Below, piece by piece: positions 1 to 8,651 of a DNA stretch of 64,000 nt. The stretch is taken from positions 62,001 through 126,000 of the forward strand of contig JAEUHM010000017.1 of assembly GCA_016795485.1 (NCBI GenBank), given 5' to 3'. The notes below the pieces were generated by a model. It worked only from the letters and a program-made list of their open reading frames with translations, made no database searches and was not told the DNA's origin. The stretch is from Verrucomicrobiaceae bacterium (lineage in GTDB: Bacteria; Verrucomicrobiota; Verrucomicrobiia; Verrucomicrobiales; Verrucomicrobiaceae). A program made the position numbers and the translations under genes. Position 1 is the stretch's first letter; every line of letters starts with the position of its first letter.

Positions 1-1249
1 CTTTCCACGGGGCATCATGGCGTGAAATCGCATCTTGCCAGAACACGTCCACGTCCGCATAGAGTGCTGAACGTTGGCGACAAAGTGCCGTAAGGATCAA
101 AAGTGTGGTGGTGACAGCAAAGACTCGGATTGCGCGTAAAGGAACCCAATCAAGCGCCCAACCCGCGGCTGCAAAGACTGCCATGGCGGGCACATAGCAC
201 CAACGATCTGCTAGCCAGGCATATTTGAAACCGTTTACTGCGAATATCCCCAGCAGCGGGAACAGGGTTCCTAGAAAAATGAGCATCAGGGCTAATGCTC
301 CTCTTTTGTTACTGCGAAAACATAGAGCGAACAGCATTGCGATGCCGGCCAGTCCCGCCCAGTGCCACCAGACACCAGCGTCCAAAGCCCACTTGGGATA
401 GAATACGCGCAAATCTGATGGCCAGATGAGTTTGGTCAGATAGATCCCTGGCAACTGACCCGCCAAGACGATGCGATCTAACCATGGCAATGAGGAGGTG
501 ATATCGCCCTTCAGCACCATGTCAGTTTCCAACCGGCCGGTAATCAGTATCAGGGGTATGGAAACGGCCAGCCAAGGGAACAATGGAAGAACGTGCCGTC
601 TCCATTCGAGAGACCCAGTTCGCCACCATGATAGAACTAGGACCACTCCGATCAGAGTAACCGCTCCAACCTTGGAGAGCATGGCCAAAGAAAATGCGCC
701 AAATGCAAGGCCGTGCATCCAGAGGGTGCCCTTCCCTTTTGATGCCCACCAACCAACCGCCGAACCATGTCCAAACAACGCAAGTATTCCAAACAAGGTG
801 CATAGAACGTTCTTCCGCTCGGTAATCCAGGCCACAGACTCAGCCATCATAGGATGCACCGCAAACAGCGCTGCTGCAAACCAACCGTGACGCAGGCCCA
901 AGCGGGAAAGGAAGATCCAAAAACCCACGGCACTCAATCCGTGTAAAAATGCGTTCTCAACATGGAGCGGGGCGGTTCGCCCGGCACCCCAAAGCAAGTA
1001 GTCCAGCCAAAACGAAGTCGTTGTGACGGGATAATACTGCTGGACGGACCCCGGATCTGTCCAGATCCGCCAGAGCGCGTTGGGGGCGGCGTAGAGGCCA
1101 TAGGCATTTGTCAGCCAGTCCTTGTCGTCCCAGATCTCTGGGCCTGAAAACGCGGGCGCGAACGCGGCCAATGCAAGCACAACCAACCCGAGCCCCATCA
1201 AGAAGGGCCGATAACTCGTAAAAGCATTCCGGAGAAAGGAGTTGGGCAT
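1..1249 (-). CDS. TMTC-like multi-pass membrane protein (GT-C type), 3' part outside window
   Basis: The frame opens at an ATG at 1249 and runs without a stop to the left edge, so only about 416 N-terminal residues are visible. A membrane segment (about residues 14-34) is followed by the acidic motif WDDKDW (40-45), then HPMMAESVAWITERKN (132-147), then many further hydrophobic segments. This acidic first loop plus the HP..AE...W...R motif is typical of TMTC/DUF1736-type GT-C proteins, which in bacteria usually carry C-terminal TPRs. The likely role is O-glycosylation or sugar transfer from a lipid carrier on the outer face of the inner membrane. The TPR part, if present, lies outside the window. 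The family is fairly secure; the substrate is unknown. Confidence 0.72.
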   Translation of the reverse strand, partial: MPNSFLRNAFTSYRPFLMGLGLVVLALAAFAPAFSGPEIWDDKDWLTNAYGLYAAPNALWRIWTDPGSVQQYYPVTTTSFWLDYLLWGAGRTAPLHVENAFLHGLSAVGFWIFLSRLGLRHGWFAAALFAVHPMMAESVAWITERKNVLCTLFGILALFGHGSAVGWWASKGKGTLWMHGLAFGAFSLAMLSKVGAVTLIGVVLVLSWWRTGSLEWRRHVLPLFPWLAVSIPLILITGRLETDMVLKGDITSSLPWLDRIVLAGQLPGIYLTKLIWPSDLRVFYPKWALDAGVWWHWAGLAGIAMLFALCFRSNKRGALALMLIFLGTLFPLLGIFAVNGFKYAWLADRWCYVPAMAVFAAAGWALDWVPLRAIRVFAVTTTLLILTALCRQRSALYADVDVFWQDAISRHDAPWK

Positions 1250-1400
1250 GTCTGGCTATAGAAAGCCTCATTTCTCATCCGCAACAACCGTCAGATACAG
1301 CGGTGCGCCCTGCACAAGTGGACGGGGAACAAGTCCGGGTTTTGCTCCTACCGCTGAGCCCGGAAGTCTGAAGCCGAAGCAAATGTAAAAAATGCTCGCC

Positions 1401-1437
1401 AAGGGGGCGGGGCCGTGTAGTTTCGCGCCCCTTTTTT
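1401..1437 (+). promoter_or_regulatory. terminator-like hairpin in the hisG leader
   Basis: AAGGGGGCG (1401-1409) can pair, with one bulged G, to CGCCCCTT (1426-1433), followed by a T tract to 1437. The hairpin ends only 19 bases before the hisG start. The gene on its other side is divergent and starts at 1249, so this is not the terminator of an upstream co-oriented gene in the visible sequence. It could be an attenuator in the hisG leader, or a chance GC-rich stem. No histidine-rich leader peptide was seen. Confidence 0.35.
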
Positions 1438-1456
1438 CATCCCAAAGCCGCCGAAT

Positions 1457-2341
1457 ATGTCCACCCCCACTCCTAGTCTCCGCCTCGGACTGCCGAAAGG
1501 CAGCCTCCAGGAGCCTACTTTGGAGTTGTTCAAGCGTGCGGGTTACAACATTGTCGTGTCCAGCCGTTCTTATCGGCCCACCGTGGATGATAAAGACCTA
1601 GAACTAAGGCTTCTTCGAGCACAGGAAATCGGTCGCTATGTAGATCATGGCTACCTCGACTGTGGCATAACCGGGGCCGACTGGATTGCAGAGAATGGCG
1701 CGGTCGTTGAAGTCATCAGCAATCTGCGGTACTCAAAAGCCACATCGATGCCCACGCGGTGGGTTCTTGTGGTTCCCGAAGACTCTCCTGTCCAGACCGT
1801 GAAGGATCTGCAGGGCAAGCGAATCGCGACAGAGGCCGTGGGGATTACCGAGAAATACCTAGCCAGTCATGGAGTGCAGGCCGAGGTAGAGTTCAGTTGG
1901 GGAGCCACTGAAGTAAAGGTTCCGGAACTGGTCGATGCAATTGTGGACATCACCGAGACAGGTTCATCACTCCTTGCCAATAAGTTACGGATAGTCGATA
2001 CGCTGATGGAAAGTTATCCGCAGTTCATCGCAAGTCCCGCTGCCGCCAAGGACCCTTGGAAGCGCCAGAAAATGGAGCAACTAGCTCTTTTGTTGCGTGG
2101 AGCGTTGGAAGCCCGTGACAAGGTTGGCCTCAAAATGAATGTGCCTAGAAATCAGGTCACAGATGTCATCAAATGTCTGCCTTGCGAACGCTCGCCAACC
2201 GTGGCACCCCTTGCAGATGATGAATGGGTGGCCGTCGAGACCCTCATTTCAGAAAGTATCGTTCGTGAAATACTTCCCCGCCTGAAAGCACTCGGAGCTG
2301 AAGGCATCATTGAATACCCTCTCAATAAGGTTATTCCGTAG
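1457..2341 (+). CDS. hisG: ATP phosphoribosyltransferase, long form
   Basis: Catalyses the first step of histidine synthesis, joining ATP and PRPP to give phosphoribosyl-ATP in the cytoplasm. At 294 residues it is the long, HisZ-independent form. Visible are the N-terminal [18 protein letters not shown], the GITGADW motif of the first lobe, the PRPP-binding region [19 protein letters not shown], and a C-terminal ACT-like regulatory domain (about 215-294) normally used for histidine feedback. No other his gene lies beside it. A terminator-like hairpin in the leader raises the possibility of attenuation. Assignment is secure. Confidence 0.96.
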   Translation: MSTPTPSLRLGLPKGSLQEPTLELFKRAGYNIVVSSRSYRPTVDDKDLELRLLRAQEIGRYVDHGYLDCGITGADWIAENGAVVEVISNLRYSKATSMPTRWVLVVPEDSPVQTVKDLQGKRIATEAVGITEKYLASHGVQAEVEFSWGATEVKVPELVDAIVDITETGSSLLANKLRIVDTLMESYPQFIASPAAAKDPWKRQKMEQLALLLRGALEARDKVGLKMNVPRNQVTDVIKCLPCERSPTVAPLADDEWVAVETLISESIVREILPRLKALGAEGIIEYPLNKVIP

Positions 2342-2376
2342 ACCAAACTTTTTTACCAACCCGCAAAACCAAGACC

Positions 2377-2481
2377 ATGGGATCGCTCAAAAAGCGCAGA
2401 AAAACGAAGATCAATAAGCACAAGCGCAAGAAGCGCATGCGCGCCAACCGTCACAAGAAGCGTTTGCGCTATAAGAGCTGA
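2377..2481 (+). CDS. small basic ribosomal protein, AURKAIP1/COX24 type (bS22/mS38-like)
   Basis: A 34-codon ORF starting MGSLKKRRKTKINKHKRKKR, made almost entirely of Lys, Arg and His. The opening MGS-(L/V)-KKRRK and the KH-KRKKRxRxxRHKKR pattern match the AURKAIP1/COX24 family. Its members include mycobacterial bS22 and mitochondrial mS38, which bind rRNA in the small subunit near the decoding centre. It lies 35 bases after hisG and its stop codon directly abuts the upstream extension of the next frame. Very short size makes prediction risky, but the composition and motif are hard to explain otherwise. Confidence 0.8.
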   Translation: MGSLKKRRKTKINKHKRKKRMRANRHKKRLRYKS

Positions 2482-2574
2482 TTGCTTAGCGTCCGACTCA
2501 TGCGGAGGGTCAATACTCCGCGTGAGGACGTGGTCGTGAGTCAATCAACCTTCACTTTTTGTCACCGTCACATC

Positions 2575-4326
2575 ATGAGATGGATCTCATGGTGCTGTTT
2601 GTTGTTGTCTTCGACGTTAAGTGCAGCCGAAGCTTCACAGCGGCCATCATCCGCATCGTTGGCTTCTCAGGCTGCACGCAGGGCTGACCTGGGGCTCGGA
2701 GAGTTATCGGGTTACCGAAAGCCAACCACTCAGCGGCTGACAGAAAGCACCGCTCTCGCACATTACGCAACGGCTCTCCAGCTAGAGCGGACCGGGAAAA
2801 GTAGAGAGGCATTGGATCATTATCTGGAGGCGGTCAAAGCAGATCCGACCCATCCAGAAGTAGCGGTCCACGCTGCGGAACTCGCTCTCAGCTACATCAA
2901 CCGCCAGCGCGCGGTGCAGATTCTTGAGGACTGTTGTAAAGCAGCCCCTGAGTCGCCCGAAGCAGCCATCAACTTGGCCAATTTTTACGCTACCTACCCT
3001 CCAGAAGCTGGTCAGGGGGAGGATAAGACCGTTCAGGTTGTCAAAAACGCACTGGCTAGGTTTCCGGCGAGTGCAGAAGTCTACCGAGCAGCTACCATGA
3101 TCTTTCTTACCCGAAATCTGCGAACGGGCGCGGAGGAAGCCATGGCTCAAGCAATGCGACAGCCAAGCACCAGTCCCGACTTCTGGCTGGTGACAGGACG
3201 GGCAGCACAGGAAGTATGGCCGCTCGCTCACTCTGAGCAGAAGTTGATTCACCGCGCCAAGGTCAATCCCTTCTTCGAGAACGCCCTCAAGAACGCGCCT
3301 GCTGCCAAACGTTCAGATGTTCATCTCGATGTGGCACAGTATTTCTTGCTGAGCGCCCAAGTTGACCGCTCTGGCGAGATTGTTGAGGCTCTCTACAAGT
3401 CCACAGGGGACCTTCAAGCAGCTCGCCTGCTGGTTCGGATTCTTCAAGCACGGGACAAAGATCCAGAAGCAATCGCACTTCTCGAAAAAGTCATCAAGAC
3501 CGCTCCAGATGACGTTGAACAGCGAAGACTCGCCGCCGGGATCTACACAGAACAACGTGAGTTCGCCAAAGCAGTTCCGCATCTCGAAGCTATCATCCGG
3601 ATCGCAGGAGGCAGCGTGGACGACTATCGTGTCCTAGCCAATCTCCTTTTGTTCAGTGGTGCCGCAGAGAAAGCCTTGGCGCTTACCCAGCGGACACGCG
3701 TACTCTTCCCGAACGATGCCAGTTTTTTGTTAGTTGCTGCCAGGGCATGCTCTGCTCTCAAGCGATATGAAGAAACCGTACAGCACTATGCCAAAGCAGA
3801 AATGTTGGCTCAAGCTACATCCCCCGAAGACTTGGACGACGACTTCTATTCCGAGTGGGGAAATGCACTGCAGAACCTGAAGCTCCATGACGAAGCAGCA
3901 CGCAAGTATCAGCGGGCGATCAGCCTTGTTCCCCAGGAAAACCCCAAACGCGCAGCCATGGTTCTCAACAACCTTGGTTACATGTGGCTAGACCTAAATC
4001 AGAACATCGACAAAGCTGGTGATTTCATACGTAGAGCCTGCGAGTTTGATCCCGAAAGCTACATTTACAAAGATAGCCTCGGTTGGTTCCACTTTCGCAA
4101 AGGGAACTACCAAGAGGCCCTCAAAGTACTTTTGGAAGCTGAGAAAATGATCAAGGTTCCCGAAGCCGGCGATGCCGAAATCATCGATCACATCGCCCAA
4201 GTCTACGAAAAGTTATCCAACAAAGACAAAGCCCGCGAATACTACGAGAAAGCCCTGAAACTCGACCCCACCAACACCACGATCCAACTCCACCTAAAGG
4301 CCCTAGCGCCGGATATAGGTTCATAG
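2575..4326 (+). CDS. secreted/periplasmic tetratricopeptide repeat protein
   Basis: A 583-residue protein made largely of TPR helices. The frame is open from a TTG at 2482, but the ATG at 2575 gives a clear signal peptide (MRWISWCCLLLSSTLSAAEA), so that start is preferred. TPR-type units recur through the chain, for example ALDHYLEAVKADPTHPEVAV, EAIALLEKVIKTAPDDVE and the C-terminal KAREYYEKALKLDPTN. The likely role is a protein-protein scaffold in the periplasm or cell envelope. No enzymatic domain was seen and the partner is unknown. The following 489 bases are non-coding, so it probably ends its transcription unit. Confidence 0.82.
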   Translation: MRWISWCCLLLSSTLSAAEASQRPSSASLASQAARRADLGLGELSGYRKPTTQRLTESTALAHYATALQLERTGKSREALDHYLEAVKADPTHPEVAVHAAELALSYINRQRAVQILEDCCKAAPESPEAAINLANFYATYPPEAGQGEDKTVQVVKNALARFPASAEVYRAATMIFLTRNLRTGAEEAMAQAMRQPSTSPDFWLVTGRAAQEVWPLAHSEQKLIHRAKVNPFFENALKNAPAAKRSDVHLDVAQYFLLSAQVDRSGEIVEALYKSTGDLQAARLLVRILQARDKDPEAIALLEKVIKTAPDDVEQRRLAAGIYTEQREFAKAVPHLEAIIRIAGGSVDDYRVLANLLLFSGAAEKALALTQRTRVLFPNDASFLLVAARACSALKRYEETVQHYAKAEMLAQATSPEDLDDDFYSEWGNALQNLKLHDEAARKYQRAISLVPQENPKRAAMVLNNLGYMWLDLNQNIDKAGDFIRRACEFDPESYIYKDSLGWFHFRKGNYQEALKVLLEAEKMIKVPEAGDAEIIDHIAQVYEKLSNKDKAREYYEKALKLDPTNTTIQLHLKALAPDIGS

Positions 4327-4815
4327 TTTAGTGATCATCTGAAGGATTTGGCATTCTATGGGGTGATCTGGGCTAGGGACCTGCATGGCGCATGTTCTAA
4401 TTGCGGTCTGAGGCTATTGATAGCCATGAATGCTTCGAAAACATTCAGTTCGGCAGTCGGCTATTGTTATGTGACTAGTGAAGTTATCAGCCAGCAATGG
4501 CTCTGATACTGGCTGCGGCTGTCGATGATGCGTTTGGGTCGTCTTTGACACGAGGCAAGCGATCATCATCGGTCACAGTGAATTGTGACCGGTAGATTCG
4601 GTGCTCGCAGCCGACATATTCGAGTAAATTGGTCACTTGGACTTCATGTCGTTAGAAGACAGCATCATCATGTTACTTTACCCGCAGATTTGCGTCCTGC
4701 CAGCGACTGCTTTGGTTTCACTGTTGCACAAGCGCAACGCTGTCGATTTCATCGACTCGCCAATCAGTTGGAGAATCGGGTGACTTGGAGTTGAGATGCG
4801 GTAGTGCTTGAGAGC
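4327..4815. other. non-coding stretch between TPR gene and recO, with two palindromes
   Basis: No convincing gene is visible on either strand. Two perfect inverted repeats stand out: GGCTAT-TG-ATAGCC (4412-4425) and the longer CGGTCACA-N6-TGTGACCG (4570-4591). Neither is followed by a T tract, so they do not look like intrinsic terminators. The second has the arms of a CRP box in reversed order and may be a regulator site upstream of recO. Confidence 0.5.
4570..4591. promoter_or_regulatory. 22-bp palindrome (8-bp arms, 6-bp spacer)
   Basis: CGGTCACA (4570-4577) and TGTGACCG (4584-4591) are perfectly complementary and separated by GTGAAT. It lies 225 bases before the recO start. It is a candidate operator or RNA hairpin; no known regulator can be named. 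Confidence 0.3.
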
Positions 4816-5352
4816 ATGGAGTGCAGTGCTGCGATTTTGATTGGCCGTCATCGTCTTACCGAGACGAGCCTCATCGTGCACTGGTGGACCACTGGCCATG
4901 GACTGGTAAAGACGGTGGCAAAGGGGGCGTTGCGTCCGAAGTCGCCATTTGCGGGAAGATTGGACTTATTTGTTAGCGCAGATATCCGCTGGACGATCAG
5001 TCGAACTGGCGATCTGCATACGCTGACAGAGGCCCAACTGACTGAGATGCGGATGGGTCTGAGGAACGACTACAGTCGGGTTTTGACAGCTACGTACCTC
5101 ATCAAGCTTCTAGAATGGACGGTGGAGCGAGAATCACATGTGGAAGGCTTGAGTGACCTTCTAACAAAGGCTCTAGACTACCTCTGCCTTCATCCTGCGA
5201 GCCGCACTGTGGTCGAGCGATTTGAACTGAGATTAGCAGAGCTTTTTGGGGTGGCAGGCGGCCTTGGGAAGCCAATCTCCGCGCTTCAGGCATTGGTGCA
5301 CAAGCCAATCCCTCCCCAGAGGCGGCAATTGTGGAGCATGCTGAAGGGCTAA
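4816..5352 (+). CDS. recO: DNA repair protein RecO (short form)
   Basis: RecO loads RecA onto SSB-coated single-stranded DNA with RecR in recombinational repair. The N-terminal OB-fold signature is clear: AILIGRHRLTETSLIVHWWT, then GLVKTVAKGALRPKSPFAG (about residues 35-53). The rest is helical. At 178 residues from the ATG at 4816 (a GTG lies in frame at 4804) it is shorter than the usual 230-250. The CxxC pairs of the zinc-finger insertion present in many RecO proteins are absent. A local start is favoured by the typical MxCxAI opening. Family call is good; the shortening is real in this sequence. Confidence 0.82.
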   Translation: MECSAAILIGRHRLTETSLIVHWWTTGHGLVKTVAKGALRPKSPFAGRLDLFVSADIRWTISRTGDLHTLTEAQLTEMRMGLRNDYSRVLTATYLIKLLEWTVERESHVEGLSDLLTKALDYLCLHPASRTVVERFELRLAELFGVAGGLGKPISALQALVHKPIPPQRRQLWSMLKG

Positions 5353-5421
5353 GGGATTTTCGTTTACCGATTCTGGCTTATGTGAGAGATTTTGGCATCC
5401 CTCTAACCAGCCCTTACTCAA

Positions 5422-6222
5422 ATGGATTCCTCTGACGACCATTACTCCGCCATGGATGAACTTCACGCGCTCGGTGCTGGCGGATTTTCAGATGAAGCCA
5501 ATGGCTGGAAGCTCATTGAGATGGCCGAGGGATTACTGAGTGCAGTTGCTGATGTAGATTCTCTCGCGGCAGCAGAGGCATACATGGCCGCAGCGATTGA
5601 GGATGGTGCAACTCCGGAGTTGCTTGCACGACTTTGGGTGATGTTAAGTATTCTTCAGGAATGCCAGGGCAAAGATGCTTCTGGCGCGTACGAGGCAGCT
5701 ATTGAGGCACTGGAGTCTCTGCCGGAGCCTGACGTGTTGGGTGCAGCGAGACTTCGCAACAATCTTGCGATGATCAAGAAGCAGCAAGGGGAACTGTCCT
5801 CTGCGGAGAGTCTGTATTTGAAGGCAGCGGAGGTGTTGGAGCAGGCGCTTGGAAAGGACAACGAAGAGGTGGCTGCTCTCTACAATAACATGGGTGGGCT
5901 CTACTATGCTGCAGGTTTTACGGATCAAGCACGAGAGACGTTTTTGGAAGCGCTGGAGATGCGGAAGAAGGTCCTAGGTGAAGATCATCCCGATGTGGCT
6001 CAGTCTTTAGCCAACCTTGGCTCAGCCCACTATGAACTGGGCCAGGAAGGAGAGGCACTGGCATGTTATCGCCGCAGCCTGGACATCCTGGAGAAGCACC
6101 TCGAGCAGAAGCGTTCGAGTTACGAGGCGGTTGGCGAGGACTTGGTGGCGCTGCTTATGGCAGTGGGCGATGAGGACGAAGCAGACGCCGTGCGGACTCG
6201 TTTGGCCTCTGCACTCGCCTGA
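5422..6222 (+). CDS. cytoplasmic TPR protein (kinesin-light-chain-like repeats)
   Basis: 266 residues, acidic, with no signal peptide or membrane segment. From about residue 95 it has consecutive 42-residue TPR units of the kinesin-light-chain type: LRNNLAMIKKQQGELSSAES, LYNNMGGLYYAAGFTDQARE and SLANLGSAHYELGQEGEALA, each followed by a YLKAAEVLEQ- or FLEALEMRKK-like helix. The likely role is an adaptor or scaffold. It follows recO in the same direction with a 69-base gap and may be co-transcribed. The gene downstream is convergent. Function is unknown. Confidence 0.85.
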   Translation: MDSSDDHYSAMDELHALGAGGFSDEANGWKLIEMAEGLLSAVADVDSLAAAEAYMAAAIEDGATPELLARLWVMLSILQECQGKDASGAYEAAIEALESLPEPDVLGAARLRNNLAMIKKQQGELSSAESLYLKAAEVLEQALGKDNEEVAALYNNMGGLYYAAGFTDQARETFLEALEMRKKVLGEDHPDVAQSLANLGSAHYELGQEGEALACYRRSLDILEKHLEQKRSSYEAVGEDLVALLMAVGDEDEADAVRTRLASALA

Positions 6223-6237
6223 TTTGCTGCCTTACAA

Positions 6238-7314
6238 CTAGGCTTGGATCTGCTCGCCATACTTCAAAAAGTGCAAATTGCGTGCCTGCTTGACCCACTG
6301 CTCTCGGTGAATGCGGTCCTTTGCAGCTAAGCGGACATCGAACTCCTTGATGTTGTCCTCTGACCAAAGTGCGATTTGGCGGAAGGTATAAACACCATGC
6401 TCTTGCAACTTTAGATGGATCGCCTCTCCGATACCCCGCAGAAGCGTCAGATCATCGTATCTTTCAGGTCTGGTGTGGTAGACAATGCCAAGCCTTTCAT
6501 CATTGACGGCAAGTCCATTGCGCAAGCTTGTCTCGACATCTGATGCGGATGCTGCCGGGGCCGATGGAGGAGGTGATGGCGCCAACTCTGCCCCATTGGA
6601 TTTTGCTGACTCAGAACGTGGCTCATCTACCGACCTCACAAGCGCTTGAGTGATGGGGCCGCGAGCCTGTGGGGTATTCGGGTCCTTGTTCGAGCTTGAG
6701 TCAGAGTCGATTGTAGACTGATTTGCCTCTCTTGGCTCCGTTGGGGATGAAGGTGCAATTTTCGGCTCGATGATTGATTTGACTTTGGCGACCGCAGGTT
6801 GCCTTTGCTTGGCTGGCGAGCCTTTGGTCGCGGCAGGATCTTTCGCTCCTTGTTTGTCGGTAACCGCTCCCTCAAGCGTGGGTGGTTTTGGCGCAGCTGG
6901 AGTGGAAGACGATGTCGCTGAGGCTGCGGGTTCAGATGTTGAAGGTTGAGTGGCAGGAGACGTTTGCAATTTGCCCAAAACGACTGACGCCAAGCTTTCA
7001 CGGGGAGGAGGGGCAATGCTAACTACGGGCGCCGAGGATGGGCTCGAAGGCTCTTCCTCGGGTTCATCTATGTCTCGCTCGCTGAGTCGACGCTTGAGGT
7101 TGGCAATCTCACTGCGTTGAAGCTGGATCTCCTCATAGTATGCGCGAGATCGACGCCGAAACTTGCCCCATGTGAGAAAGCCAACATAAAGGCCAAGCAG
7201 AAAGAAGGTAGTCGCGCATATCGCTACCACCACAAGGGCGTGGGTAGTAAAGTAGAGAAGGGCATCCATAGAGATGTCCTCGAGCAGGTCAGCCATGACA
7301 TTGTTGTCCTTCAT
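6238..7314 (-). CDS. membrane-anchored protein with C-terminal helix-hairpin-helix domain
   Basis: 358 residues. One membrane helix (about 19-42) is followed by a basic stretch and short coiled coil (to about 80), then a ~170-residue Ser/Pro/Ala-rich linker. The C-terminal domain (about 275-350) has DDLTLLRGIGEAIHLKLQEH, the helix-hairpin-helix fold seen in COG3743-type 'flap endonuclease-1-like' proteins. Such domains bind nucleic acid or act as protein modules; no nuclease residues can be assigned. The start overlaps the stop of the upstream OmpA-like gene by 4 bases (ATGA), so the two are probably translationally coupled and work together at the envelope. Confidence 0.8.
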   Translation of the reverse strand: MKDNNVMADLLEDISMDALLYFTTHALVVVAICATTFFLLGLYVGFLTWGKFRRRSRAYYEEIQLQRSEIANLKRRLSERDIDEPEEEPSSPSSAPVVSIAPPPRESLASVVLGKLQTSPATQPSTSEPAASATSSSTPAAPKPPTLEGAVTDKQGAKDPAATKGSPAKQRQPAVAKVKSIIEPKIAPSSPTEPREANQSTIDSDSSSNKDPNTPQARGPITQALVRSVDEPRSESAKSNGAELAPSPPPSAPAASASDVETSLRNGLAVNDERLGIVYHTRPERYDDLTLLRGIGEAIHLKLQEHGVYTFRQIALWSEDNIKEFDVRLAAKDRIHREQWVKQARNLHFLKYGEQIQA

Positions 7315-8588
7315 TTCAGCAGCAACTCCACTTTCCGGGCTCCGAGACGTACATCCTCCGAGAGAGGGCCAGGAGGGCGAACGGCGTCAAAAACCGAAGT
7401 TTCTAGAACGTCTTTCGGGACACCCATCCTGACAAGCTGATTCCGGACGTTTTCGACCCGTCTGACACGCAAGCGGCCGCTGCTACCGCGCTCCATGGCC
7501 TCATCCCCATATCCCGCTATGATAAACCTTGCCTCAGGCCCTGCGGCCACGACGGCAGCAAAAAGTGACCCAAGCTTCACCGCTTCTGAGGGCTCGAGGG
7601 TGTCCGCTCCTTCTTTGAAATAGACAGATTGTTTCTTTAACAGAGCAACGAGAGGCTTTGCCATACCTTCTGGCAACGTGGACGTTGGTTTATAGTCTGG
7701 AAAATGAAACGATGAAGGCACCCGGGTTACATCCAACTCGACTTTCGCCTCGCCCGATACGGCGCGCAGAAGCGATAGCCATACGGCTTCCGTGCCCGGC
7801 GTCACATACCCAGATACCCGAGGCCCATTGCGAACATCAATCTCAAACTCGCCCGGTGTGGGGCTGGAAAACAGAGCTTCCACGAACCGGGGCAGCCCAT
7901 TTCCCGCCGCAAACGGCGCTTGGCCGCAATGGCTATTCCAGCGCAATCCACTACTATCCAGTTCCCAGCCGCTCATTGCGGCAGCAGAAATCACGGCTTT
8001 GCGTGTTTCCTCCGATCTCAGCATACCCTTCAAGATGTAGCGGTCACCGTCTCGCTTAATCGAGAGCGATGCGGGAACCCTCAAGTCTTCAAGAACCTTC
8101 TGAAAACAGCTAGGTACCGGCCCTTCTGGCATCTCAACCGGGCGTCCCAACTCCACATATGGAGAAAGTCGGACGGCCGAGCTTTCCAACTTCAACTCCG
8201 GGCGGAACAACTGAGTCATGTGCTCAATGGCACGTTGCGAGTCTAGGTTTGGCAACCAGCCTTTGAGTATCAGTTGGCCATCCTTGATACTGTAGGCAAG
8301 AGCGGCTGCTACGGTGATGAGGTTGTTTCCGGGCGGAATGCGGACCCCTGGCAGGCGTTCTACAATCTTCTCAGCGCGGTCTCTGCTGTCTGGGTGTTGG
8401 AGAAAGCCAGAGAGTCTGGCGTCCAGGTAGTTGAGCTGGACGTCCACTTGTTCTAGACCAGCCGCTTCCAGCTCCCTCTTCGCGCGGGATAGCAGCGCGG
8501 GCATCCCATTCTGGGCGTAGTCAATCCGCAGCCAGTAAATGAACACGGGCAGCAGTGCCAAGCTGATCAAAACGATGGTGCTGCGCAT
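7311..8588 (-). CDS. OmpA/OmpATb-like envelope protein (TM helix, BON-like repeats, OmpA-like C-terminus)
   Basis: 425 residues. An N-terminal uncleaved-looking membrane helix (about 3-20) precedes a repeated alpha-beta region that looks BON-like (about 85-330), with segments such as YSIKDGQLILKGWLPNLDSQ and KRDGDRYILKGMLRSEETRK. An OmpA-like C-terminal domain (about 335-425) contains RFIIAGYGDEAM and RLRVRRVENVRNQLVRMGV, the peptidoglycan-binding half of the fold. The order TM-BON-OmpA resembles mycobacterial ArfA/OmpATb. It is the first gene of a leftward pair and is divergent from the FHA-GrpE gene across a 200-base control region. Confidence 0.8.
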   Translation of the reverse strand: MRSTIVLISLALLPVFIYWLRIDYAQNGMPALLSRAKRELEAAGLEQVDVQLNYLDARLSGFLQHPDSRDRAEKIVERLPGVRIPPGNNLITVAAALAYSIKDGQLILKGWLPNLDSQRAIEHMTQLFRPELKLESSAVRLSPYVELGRPVEMPEGPVPSCFQKVLEDLRVPASLSIKRDGDRYILKGMLRSEETRKAVISAAAMSGWELDSSGLRWNSHCGQAPFAAGNGLPRFVEALFSSPTPGEFEIDVRNGPRVSGYVTPGTEAVWLSLLRAVSGEAKVELDVTRVPSSFHFPDYKPTSTLPEGMAKPLVALLKKQSVYFKEGADTLEPSEAVKLGSLFAAVVAAGPEARFIIAGYGDEAMERGSSGRLRVRRVENVRNQLVRMGVPKDVLETSVFDAVRPPGPLSEDVRLGARKVELLLK

Positions 8589-8638
8589 GAAACGAAGTCA
8601 GATTTCTTCAAAAAGCGGACGTGTATACAATCATGAGC

Positions 8639-8651
8639 TGTAATCATTACA
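8639..8651. promoter_or_regulatory. 13-bp perfect palindrome in the divergent control region
   Basis: TGTAATCATTACA is a perfect 6-1-6 inverted repeat between the divergent OmpA-like gene (start 8588) and the FHA-GrpE gene (start 8789). The core GTAAT-N-ATTAC resembles Fur-superfamily (Zur/PerR type) half-site spacing. A TATACAAT sequence at 8623-8630 nearby could serve as a -10 element. Resemblance only; the regulator is unknown. Confidence 0.38.

Noticed and set aside
4570..4591. CRP binding site
   Set aside because: The CRP consensus is TGTGA-N6-TCACA; here the arms are in reversed order, so a CRP call is not justified.
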